Shown here: piece by piece, positions 50,686-57,503 of the stretch
Layout: each line of letters starts with the position of its first letter
How positions within the stretch are numbered: position 1 is the first letter of the stretch
DNA from: an uncultured Bacilli bacterium
GTDB lineage: Bacteria > Bacillota_I > Bacilli_A > RF39 > UBA660
Reading direction: 5' to 3'
Length of the DNA stretch: 64,000 nt
Assembly: GCA_934096035.1 (NCBI GenBank)
Contig: CAKOKX010000001.1
Coordinates: 558,001 to 622,000, forward strand
The notes under the pieces: generated by a model
Seen by the model: only the letters and a program-made list of their open reading frames with translations
Database searches by the model: none
What the model was told of the DNA's origin: nothing
Translations under genes and position numbers: made by a program

Positions 50686-50745
50686 ATGACTAAAAGCACA
50701 TATAACATATTTAAAATTTATACTTATTTATTTAAGAGGAGTTAA
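50686..50745 (+). CDS. 19-aa leader-peptide-like ORF
   Basis: MTKSTYNIFKIYTYLFKRS, preceded by AAGAGAGG at normal spacing, behind a strong promoter. Its size, composition and distance to the next ribosome-binding site resemble translational-attenuation leaders of resistance or mobile-element genes. The gene it once controlled is not present; a truncated recombinase follows 100 nt later. Confidence 0.45.
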   Translation: MTKSTYNIFKIYTYLFKRS

Positions 50746-50847
50746 AGGTATTAGTATTATCTAGTATTTTTGACCCCTCGTTTTTTGAAATTAGACTTCA
50801 CTTTTTCCATTTAAAGTGCCAAACATATGAAAGGAAGTGTTAAAAAT

Positions 50848-51594
50848 ATGATTGAAGAAAAGAAAATTGCAGGCATTTATAAAAGAGTTTCTACACTCGA
50901 CCAAAAACGAGAAGGATTTAGTTTACCAGAACAAGAAGAAAAATTAAAAGAGCTTTGTAAATTTAAAGGTTATGAAATTTACAAAGTTTATGAAGATGCA
51001 GGAATAAGTGCTAAAAATGATAAGAGACCAGCATATCAAGAAATGATGCGAGATGTTAAAGATAAGAAAATAAATGTTATTGTTGCTTTTAAACTAGATA
51101 GATTAACTAGAAGTGTTTATGATATTGAAAAATTAATGAAGTTTGTTAATGATTATGAGTGTGATATTGATTGTATGGCAGATGAATCTAATACCACTAC
51201 TTCAAATGGTAGAATGGTTATGAGAATAATGACTAGCGTATCTCAAAATGAAATAGAAAAATGTAGCGAAAGAACTAAATTTGGTATGGTTGGTGCAATT
51301 AAATCAGGACATATCCCAAATCGTAGTCCATTAGGTTTTAAAAGAGATAATAAAAAGTTAGTGCCTGATCCCCTTAAAAAAAACATTATTGTAAGAGTAT
51401 TTGATTTATATTTGGAGGGAAAATCTCATCAAACTATTGCTAATATATTTAATAAAGAACAAGTATTAGGAAAAACTAATTGGTATGACTCTACTATTCA
51501 AAAGGTTTTATCAAATGAACTTTATAAAGGTGATTTTATCAATGGTAAAAGAACTAAACACACTACGCTATTGGCAAAGCCAATAACGGTGTGA
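50848..51594 (+). pseudogene. large serine recombinase, truncated
   Basis: 248 codons. The N-terminal resolvase domain is complete: AGIYKRVSTLDQ with the catalytic Ser, AYQEMM, VAFKLDRLTRS, SNGRMVMRIMTSVSQNEIEK. The start of the recombinase domain follows (IPNRSPLGFKRD, LYKGDFINGKRTKH). Then the protein ends in TLLAKPITV where relatives (450-550 aa) continue with the zinc ribbon and coiled coil. The break coincides with a hairpin (ATTGGC-AAA-GCCAAT). Start 50848 follows AAGGAAGTG. It is almost certainly inactive and marks a lost element near tRNA-Arg. Confidence 0.85.
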
Positions 51595-51699
51595 AAAAGG
51601 GAATTTCCCTTTTTAAACCCTTTTAAGCATAATTTTAGCAAGGTATAAAGCCAAGCAAAATTATGTTTTTATTTTCAAAACTTCGTAATGAAAATAAAA
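51559..51699. repeat. series of four hairpins
   Basis: Hairpin 1: CACAC...ATTGGC-AAA-GCCAAT...GTGTG (51559-51592). Hairpin 2: AAAAAGGGAA / TTCCCTTTTT (about 51594-51615). Hairpin 3: CATAATTTT...AAAATTATG (about 51628-51665). Hairpin 4: TTTTATTTTC (51667-51676) / GAAAATAAAA (51690-51699). Some may be bidirectional terminators; their crowding at the recombinase break is notable. Confidence 0.6.
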
Positions 51700-51741
51700 T
51701 AGAAAGCCTAATGCTAATTTAATTGAAACATGTCACGACTT

Positions 51742-52032
51742 TTATCTATGCATTCCTTTTTCATCAAATTTAGGATAATAATAGTCATTATATTCTTTAC
51801 TTCCTATAACAAATTTAGTAGTTGGGTCTATTTTTGCTTTTGCAGCTTCTTTTATAAGCTCATCTACTTTTTTATTGATTTTATCAAGAAGTGATAGACT
51901 AACCATATTAAAACAGTTAGTACAAATAATACATTGATTTATTCCGCGGGATGTTTGAACATCTGAAATTATTCCTAGTGTTTCTTTATTACAACTATAA
52001 CAATAAAATTTTTGCGAGTGATTATTGCTCAT
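51742..52032 (-). CDS. small zinc-ribbon protein, unknown
   Basis: 96 aa with two CxxC knuckles, FYCYSCNKET and CIICTNCF, separated by about 25 residues, giving a probable zinc ribbon. A helical region (LLDKINKKVDELIKEAAKAK) and a Tyr-rich tail (YNDYYYPKFDEKG) follow. It is opposite in strand to its neighbours, with GAAGGA upstream of the start and a TATAAT -10 at about 52062-52067 (complement). It is probably cargo of the mobile element; it may bind DNA. Confidence 0.6.
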   Translation of the reverse strand: MSNNHSQKFYCYSCNKETLGIISDVQTSRGINQCIICTNCFNMVSLSLLDKINKKVDELIKEAAKAKIDPTTKFVIGSKEYNDYYYPKFDEKGMHR

Positions 52033-52059
52033 AACATTTTTCCTTCTTTCTTATACTCT

Positions 52060-52126
52060 AATTATACTACATTTTTTTGATTTTTTAAATTTTTTCTACA
52101 AATTTATAAATAAATGTAGTATAATT
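52060..52126. promoter_or_regulatory. inverted repeat joining two divergent promoters
   Basis: AATTATACTACATTT (52060-52074) and AAATGTAGTATAATT (52112-52126) are perfect 15-bp inverted copies. Each contains a TATAAT -10 facing outward, one toward the zinc-ribbon gene and one toward the plus strand. A common regulator or simple promoter duplication would explain the symmetry. Confidence 0.6.
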
Positions 52127-52208
52127 TAATTAGTTAGTAGTTATTACTACCTATAAATTTATGCCTAGTGGTTGTTATACTTCCACCAAAAGGGCACCAT
52201 AAAGTATT

Positions 52209-52236
52209 AAACTCCGTATCTACGGAGTTTTGTTTT
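52209..52236 (+). terminator. terminator or attenuator hairpin
   Basis: AAACTCCGTA-TC-TACGGAGTTT followed by TGTTTT. It is about 75 nt downstream of the rightward -10, so that promoter makes a short RNA unless read-through occurs. Confidence 0.7.
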
Positions 52237-52272
52237 GGCAAACACATTTACTTATACTTTTTGGTTTTTATC

Positions 52273-52301
52273 TTGAATAAAAATAAAAAAATAATTATAA
52301 T
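52273..52301 (+). promoter_or_regulatory. promoter of the 29-aa peptide gene
   Basis: TTGAAT 52273-52278, 17 nt, TATAAT 52296-52301. Confidence 0.8.
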
Positions 52302-52320
52302 AAAGTTAGAGGAGCTAAAA

Positions 52321-52410
52321 ATGAAATATCTTAAAAAAATCATATTCAAGCTAATAAGCCAACCGATGAAACTATTAATAAAACGTATTCAAAAAACAAG
52401 AATGGAATAA
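52321..52410 (+). CDS. 29-aa cationic amphipathic peptide
   Basis: The sequence is MKYLKKIIFKLISQPMKLLI followed by KRIQKTRME. It has its own consensus promoter, and GAGGAG 6 nt before the ATG, so expression is well supported. The alternation of Lys/Arg with Ile/Leu/Phe makes an amphipathic helix able to associate with membranes, as in type I toxins, small bacteriocins or membrane-protein regulators. A promoter and hairpin RNA follow 22 nt later. The longer frame from 52168 crosses a terminator and is rejected. Function is inference. Confidence 0.6.
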   Translation: MKYLKKIIFKLISQPMKLLIKRIQKTRME

Positions 52411-52431
52411 TCATAAAATAGCAACAAATAC

Positions 52432-52460
52432 TTGCATAAAAAGAATGCATATGGTATTAT
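52432..52460 (+). promoter_or_regulatory. promoter of small RNA
   Basis: TTGCAT 52432-52437, 17 nt, TATTAT 52455-52460 with TGG extension. Confidence 0.7.
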
Positions 52461-52466
52461 TTATAT

Positions 52467-52515
52467 AGCAACAAGTACACACTTACCAAAGTCGTTTTTC
52501 GTCTTGTTGCTTTTT
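52467..52515 (+). ncRNA. small hairpin RNA, candidate
   Basis: About 49 nt from the predicted transcript start to the end of a T tract. AGCAACAAG (52467-52475) pairs with CTTGTTGCT (52503-52511), so the whole RNA is a hairpin with a 27-nt loop and its own terminator. The 3' arm is also complementary over 8 nt to AGCAACAA at 52420-52427 in the tail of the peptide mRNA. Confidence 0.45.
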
Positions 52516-52529
52516 CATATAATTTAATA

Positions 52530-52558
52530 TTAATTTTTTTAAAAAACTATGTTATAAT
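52530..52558 (+). promoter_or_regulatory. promoter of yqeG-yqeH-mutL operon
   Basis: TTAATT 52530-52535, 17 nt, TATAAT 52553-52558 with TGT extension. Confidence 0.6.
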
Positions 52559-52581
52559 TTTAAAAGAAAAGGAATGATTAT

Positions 52582-53103
52582 ATGCTTGATTTATTAATAC
52601 CTGATGTATATGTCCAAAGTATTTATACAATAAATTATAAAAAATTAAAAAAGAATGGAATAAAATGTTTGTTATTTGATTTAGACAATACTATAGCATC
52701 TTATAAAGCTAATATGCCAGATCAAAAGGTAAAAGAATTGTTTGCTAGACTTGAAGAAGACTTCAAAGTAATAATAATATCTAACAGTGGAAAAAATAGA
52801 CTAAGACCATTTAAAGAAAAATTAAATGTTGATGTAGCATTCAGTAGCAAAAAACCTTTAAAAGGAAAATATAAGAAAATATTAACTTTATATAAATTTA
52901 AAATTGACGAAATAGCATGCATAGGTGACCAATTATTTACAGATATTCTTGGTGCCAATAGAATGGGCTTTACTAGTATATTAGTTAATCGTATATCTAA
53001 AAATGAAATATTTCCGACTCGCATTAATCGTTTCCTTGAAAAAATAGTATTAAAGAAATTAGCAAAGAAAAACATATTAATAAGTGGTGAGTATTATGAC
53101 TAA
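52582..53103 (+). CDS. yqeG: YqeG-type HAD phosphatase
   Basis: 173 aa HAD-superfamily IIIA phosphatase. Motif I is LFDLDNTIASY with the nucleophile Asp, motif II IIISNSG, motif III Lys in SSKKPLKGKY, and motif IV IGDQLFTDILGANRMG. It is linked to yqeH in most Bacillota. Its substrate (possibly phosphatidylglycerol phosphate, as for the related Gep4) is not established by sequence. It overlaps yqeH by 8 bp. Confidence 0.92.
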   Translation: MLDLLIPDVYVQSIYTINYKKLKKNGIKCLLFDLDNTIASYKANMPDQKVKELFARLEEDFKVIIISNSGKNRLRPFKEKLNVDVAFSSKKPLKGKYKKILTLYKFKIDEIACIGDQLFTDILGANRMGFTSILVNRISKNEIFPTRINRFLEKIVLKKLAKKNILISGEYYD

Positions 53104-54010
53104 ATGTGTGGGATGCGGTATAAAATTACAAAATAAAAATGTAAATGAAGTAGGTTATACTCCAAATTTAAATAATGAATTATGTGAAAGGTGTTTTAAA
53201 TTAAAAAATTATAATATCTTAACTAACAAAGGAATAAATATAGATAATGATAAATTAATAAATAAAATTAATGAGTTAAATTCATGTGTTTTATTTTTAG
53301 TAGATTTTATAAATTTGGATAGTGAAGTAATTGATGCCTATAAAAAGATTAAATCAAAAAAGATTTTAATTATTACCAAAGCTGATATAATACCTAAGAA
53401 TATAAAATATCAAAAATTAATTCAAAATATCAAAAATATTTATGATATAAAAGAAGATCTTATTTTAACAAGTAGCAAAACAAAATTAAATATTAAAACA
53501 ATTACTAAAATATGTCTAGAAGAAAAAAATATTTGTCTAGCAGGTTTTACAAATGCTGGCAAAAGTAGCTTAATAAATGCTTTAGTGGGTAGTGATATTA
53601 CAGTTAGTAAAAAGTCCAATACAACTCAAGATTTTATTAAATTAAATGTTGATGGTATAAATATTTATGATGCTCCAGGTTTTATGAGTAACATAAATAG
53701 AGAAAATATTCCCAGAAGTATTATAAGACCAATTACATATCAGTTTCCAAGTAAACATTATTTACTTATCCAAGATATTAAATTAAATATTTTAGAAAAT
53801 TCAAATTTTACCATATATGTTGGTAATGAAGCAAATATTATAAGAAGAAAAGAAAATGAAAATGTTGAGTGTAAAATAATTGTTCCTAAAAATAGTGATG
53901 TCATAATTAAAGGTTTTTGTTTTATAAATTTTAAAAATACATGTATGATTAGTCTAAATACTAAAGATTATGAAATAAGACCATCAATAGTAGGTGATTA
54001 CAATGACTAA
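53096..54010 (+). CDS. yqeH: ribosome biogenesis GTPase YqeH
   Basis: 304 aa circularly permuted GTPase needed for 30S maturation. An N-terminal treble-clef zinc finger (CVGCGIKLQ ... CERCFKL) precedes G4 TKAD, G1 GFTNAGKSSLIN, G2 NTTQD, G3 DAPGF and a C-terminal domain. It is shorter than typical YqeH (about 365 aa), with a compact C-terminus. The ATG at 53096 has GGTGAG upstream. It overlaps mutL by 8 bp. The usual aroE, yhbY and nadD neighbours are missing. Confidence 0.93.
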   Translation: MTKCVGCGIKLQNKNVNEVGYTPNLNNELCERCFKLKNYNILTNKGINIDNDKLINKINELNSCVLFLVDFINLDSEVIDAYKKIKSKKILIITKADIIPKNIKYQKLIQNIKNIYDIKEDLILTSSKTKLNIKTITKICLEEKNICLAGFTNAGKSSLINALVGSDITVSKKSNTTQDFIKLNVDGINIYDAPGFMSNINRENIPRSIIRPITYQFPSKHYLLIQDIKLNILENSNFTIYVGNEANIIRRKENENVECKIIVPKNSDVIIKGFCFINFKNTCMISLNTKDYEIRPSIVGDYND

Positions 54011-55748
54011 AATCAGAGTAATGAGTGAAAATTTAGCCAATAAAATAGCAGCTGGTGAAGTAGTTGAAAAATGTGCCTCAGTTTTAAAAGAACTTGTAGA
54101 AAACTCAATTGATGCCGGTGCTAATAACATTAAAGTAGTATTAAGAGATGGCGGCTTAAAAGAAATATCTGTTATAGATAATGGAGTAGGTATGGATAGA
54201 GAAGATGCGACATTAGCATTTTATAGACATGCTACTAGTAAAATATATAAAGATGATGATTTATATTTTATTGAAACTCTAGGGTTTAGAGGTGAAGCTT
54301 TAGCAAGTATTGCCAGTGTATCAGAAGTTGAACTAATTACTTGTAATGGAAATGTAGGAACTTCTGTACATATTAAGGGCGGAGAAACAATAAGTGTAAG
54401 TGATGCATCCTTAAGAGTAGGAACAGAAATACATGTTACAAATCTTTTTTATAATACTCCAGCAAGACTTAAATATTTAAAAAGTGAAGTAACTGAGTTA
54501 AATAATTGTACAGGTTTTATTGAAAAACTAGCCTTATCAAAACCAAATATTGCCTTTAGTTTAAGCAATAATGGTAAGATGATTGTAAAAACAAGTGGAA
54601 GTAATAATTTGCTTAAAACGATTCATGAAATATATGGTTTAAATGTCTCAAGCAATATGTTGGAATTAAAGTGTTCATCAGATGATTTTTCTGTTACAGG
54701 ATATGTTTCAAAGCCAAGCATTTTAAAGAAAAATAGAAATCATTTTAATACTTTTGTAAATGGTAGAATTGTAAAAAATATTGAAATAAATAGAGCTATA
54801 AATGATGCTTATAATACTTATAAGCATGAAGGTTTTTATCCAATCGTAGTTATAAATATTGAAACAGATCCAACTCTTGTAGATGTAAACATTCATCCAA
54901 CAAAACAGGATATAAAGATGAGTAAAATGGAAGTATTAACAGATTTACTTTATCAAAATATTAAAAAAGTATTATATAATAATTTGCTTATTCCTGATGC
55001 TATAATGGATGAAGAAAATAATAAGATAAAAGATAATTTTATAGATTTAAGTATAAAGACTCCCGATATTGAGACTAAAGAAGAAAGTGATGCTTCTGTT
55101 ATAGTTCAAACAGCATTAGATATTGGTAGCGAAAATATTGAGCCTGTAAAAAATGAAGAGTTTAAGAGCTTAAAACTTTATCCAGTTGGACAAGTACATG
55201 GCACTTATATCATCGCGGAAAATGAAGATGGAATGTTTATATTAGACCAACATGCTGCCCATGAAAGAGTAAATTATGAAATGATTACAAAGATGTTTCA
55301 AGAAGAAAGTATAAGCATTATAGATATGTTAGTACCTATGAAATTTGAATTATCCACAAGTGATTATTTAGCTTTCATGGATAAAAAAAGTATTTTAGAA
55401 GAGTTAGGGTTTAAGATTGAAGAATTTGGTATAAATACAGTAATTATAAAAAGTCATCCAACATGGCTTAAAAGTAATTATGAAGGAGATAATTTAAAAT
55501 ATATAATTGATTTAGTAATAGACTCAAGCAAGAACTTTAATAAAGATAAATTCTTAGATAGTTTAGCTAAAATGGTTAGTTGTAAAATGAGTGTTAAAGC
55601 AAATGAACACTTAAGTATGATAGAAATGGAAAAATTACTTGATGATTTAGTAAAGTGTGATAATCCGTATAATTGCTGTCATGGAAGACCATCAATAATG
55701 AAATTTACTAATTATGAATTAGAAAAAATGTTTAGGAGGGTATTATAA
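54003..55748 (+). CDS. mutL: DNA mismatch repair protein MutL
   Basis: 581 aa. The GHKL ATPase motifs are ELVENSIDAGANNI, DNGVGM and TLGFRGEALASIASV, with the transducer domain FVNGRIVK. The C-terminal dimerisation domain carries the endonuclease motif DQHAAHERVNYE, so this is a nicking MutL used where MutH is absent. MutS is not in the window. The start at 54003 follows AGGTGATT; it overlaps yqeH, an unusual pairing. Next gene overlaps its stop by 1 bp. Confidence 0.96.
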   Translation: MTKIRVMSENLANKIAAGEVVEKCASVLKELVENSIDAGANNIKVVLRDGGLKEISVIDNGVGMDREDATLAFYRHATSKIYKDDDLYFIETLGFRGEALASIASVSEVELITCNGNVGTSVHIKGGETISVSDASLRVGTEIHVTNLFYNTPARLKYLKSEVTELNNCTGFIEKLALSKPNIAFSLSNNGKMIVKTSGSNNLLKTIHEIYGLNVSSNMLELKCSSDDFSVTGYVSKPSILKKNRNHFNTFVNGRIVKNIEINRAINDAYNTYKHEGFYPIVVINIETDPTLVDVNIHPTKQDIKMSKMEVLTDLLYQNIKKVLYNNLLIPDAIMDEENNKIKDNFIDLSIKTPDIETKEESDASVIVQTALDIGSENIEPVKNEEFKSLKLYPVGQVHGTYIIAENEDGMFILDQHAAHERVNYEMITKMFQEESISIIDMLVPMKFELSTSDYLAFMDKKSILEELGFKIEEFGINTVIIKSHPTWLKSNYEGDNLKYIIDLVIDSSKNFNKDKFLDSLAKMVSCKMSVKANEHLSMIEMEKLLDDLVKCDNPYNCCHGRPSIMKFTNYELEKMFRRVL

Positions 55749-56746
55749 TGTTACCAGAAAAAAGAAAAAGATTAATAATTGGAATAATTGCCATTTTTGC
55801 TATTATTATAATAGTAATATTACTAGCTTTACTCTCAAACTATATAAAATCTAGACATGAAAATCAAAATGATGAAAGAAGAAATGATGCATATCCAGAA
55901 AAATATGAATATTTTGGTATAACAATGGATAAAGATGGAATTTATAAGTTGTATGGTATTAGTGGTAATGAAGAAGAATACTTAAATGTTAGAACATTTT
56001 ATAATGTTGAAGATATGATAGATAAAGATGGAAAATTAGTTATATATTCCGATGCAGCTAATGAATTAAGATATGACAAGAAGACCAAGGAATTTTATTT
56101 CTATGAAATAGATAGTAATTATAGTAATAAATACAAAGTATTATTAAGTAAAGATTATATTGTAACTAAAGAAGATAGAATAATAAATTATAGAAAATAT
56201 AACAGTGAAGAAATAAAAAACATAACCGATAAAGCAATCGATTATGAATGTTTGTTACATGATAATAAAGTATATTATGTATTAGAAGATGGTATATATG
56301 AATTTAATTTAAATAATGAAGAAACAAATAAAATCATAGAAAAAGCAGTTGATGATCAAGTAAAATTAATAAGTGTTAATAATAACTATATATACACAAT
56401 AAAAAATGATGAATATATAGTTTATAAAATTGATACTTCAGAAAAAATTAATGTTTCTGAATATATTGAAGAACCATTTACATATGTAGATACAAAAGAT
56501 GAATCTTTTATATTTAAAGATAATGAAGGAATTAAAACATTTTCTCTATTAACTAGAAGAGCATCTTCTAAAGTATATTATATTGATGGTTATGATGTAG
56601 AAAAAAGTATAAATATAAACGATAATTATTATTATATGAATTTAATATTAGATGATAACGAAAAGTATGTTATAATAGATTTAGAAGAAGGAAAAGAAAT
56701 AAAAGAATTTAATAATAAATATTTATACATTTGGAAGGTGAAGTAA
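55748..56746 (+). CDS. single-pass membrane protein, unknown
   Basis: 332 aa. A short basic N-terminus, one membrane helix (about 9-31: LIIGIIAIFAIIIIVILLAL), then a long extracellular domain of short beta strands with Tyr/Asp-rich turns (YEYFGITMDKDGIYKLYG, HDNKVYYVLEDGIYEFNL), suggesting a beta-propeller-like fold. Not recognised. It lies between mutL and yceD with one-base overlaps on both sides, so it is coupled to them. Confidence 0.65.
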   Translation: MLPEKRKRLIIGIIAIFAIIIIVILLALLSNYIKSRHENQNDERRNDAYPEKYEYFGITMDKDGIYKLYGISGNEEEYLNVRTFYNVEDMIDKDGKLVIYSDAANELRYDKKTKEFYFYEIDSNYSNKYKVLLSKDYIVTKEDRIINYRKYNSEEIKNITDKAIDYECLLHDNKVYYVLEDGIYEFNLNNEETNKIIEKAVDDQVKLISVNNNYIYTIKNDEYIVYKIDTSEKINVSEYIEEPFTYVDTKDESFIFKDNEGIKTFSLLTRRASSKVYYIDGYDVEKSININDNYYYMNLILDDNEKYVIIDLEEGKEIKEFNNKYLYIWKVK

Positions 56747-57216
56747 TGAAATTAAATTTAAATTTATTACCCATTAAAATAAATGATACATTTTTAATAC
56801 CCGAAAATTTTTATGAAAATACTAGCATTAAAGGATTAGACGAAGTAAAAGTAAATGGTATTATAAAATATAATGCAGCAGATGAAATACAAATTAATCT
56901 AGATGTAAATGGTGATATGGAATTAATTGATGCAGTAACAAATGAACCGATTAAATATCCGTTTTCATTCCAAATTGATGAGATTTTAGAAGAAAATGAT
57001 GAAAATTTAACAAAATATTTTGAAAAAAGTCAAAATATACTTGATATAATTGAATTTTTATGGGAAAATATTGTATTGGAAGTTCCCATTAGGGTTACAA
57101 ACACAACTGGTGTCCATTTAAAAGGTAAAGGTTGGGAATTAAATAGTGAAAAAAAAGATGATGGGGTAGATCCAAGATTCGAAAAATTAAACGAATTATT
57201 TAAAGGTGGTGAATAA
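56746..57216 (+). CDS. yceD: YceD/DUF177 family protein
   Basis: 156 aa. DUF177 (YceD) proteins are encoded directly before rpmF in most bacteria and have been linked to 23S rRNA or ribosome assembly. Features: LPIKINDTFLIPENFY, VNGIIKYNAADEIQINLDVN, a middle acidic stretch, ILDIIEFLWENIVLEVPIRV and a C-terminal DPRFEKLNELF. The Cys-rich knuckle of some family members is absent. ATG 56746 follows GGAAGGTGAAG; the 56731 start is ruled out by that site. Confidence 0.88.
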   Translation: MKLNLNLLPIKINDTFLIPENFYENTSIKGLDEVKVNGIIKYNAADEIQINLDVNGDMELIDAVTNEPIKYPFSFQIDEILEENDENLTKYFEKSQNILDIIEFLWENIVLEVPIRVTNTTGVHLKGKGWELNSEKKDDGVDPRFEKLNELFKGGE

Positions 57217-57218
57217 AC

Positions 57219-57407
57219 ATGGCAGTTCCTTTTAGAAGAACAAGTAAGACAAAAAAAAGAATGCGTAGAACTCATTTAAAGAAAGAAGTTGGAGCATTAA
57301 CAAAATGTTCAAAATGTGGTGCAACACTAAGACCACATAGAGCATGTACTAAATGCGGAAATTACAATGGTAAAACTGTAATTAATGTTGCAAACGAAGA
57401 AGAATAA
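57219..57407 (+). CDS. rpmF: 50S ribosomal protein L32
   Basis: 62 aa: AVPFRRTSKTKKRMRRTHLK, then the zinc ribbon CSKCGATLRPHRACTKCGNY. All four cysteines are kept, so this is the zinc-containing (C+) form. GGTGGTGAATAAAC precedes the ATG. It forms the standard yceD-rpmF pair and is followed by a terminator. Confidence 0.97.
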   Translation: MAVPFRRTSKTKKRMRRTHLKKEVGALTKCSKCGATLRPHRACTKCGNYNGKTVINVANEEE

Positions 57408-57416
57408 GAAATTTAT

Positions 57417-57446
57417 GCAATGTAGTTTTTACATTGCGTTTTTTTC
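57417..57446 (+). terminator. rpmF terminator
   Basis: GCAATGTA...TACATTGC, then GTTTTTTT. Confidence 0.9.
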
Positions 57447-57475
57447 TTGCAATTTATTATTATACATGATATTAT
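57447..57475 (+). promoter_or_regulatory. promoter of the 57504 gene
   Basis: TTGCAA, 17 nt, TATTAT with TGA extension, immediately after the rpmF terminator. Confidence 0.75.
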
Positions 57476-57503
57476 ATATAATATAGAGAAGGGAAGATAT
57501 GTT

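Noticed and set aside
52168..52320. 80-aa ORF starting at 52168
   Set aside because: It crosses a strong terminator hairpin and contains a complete promoter; only the last 29 codons have their own expression signals.
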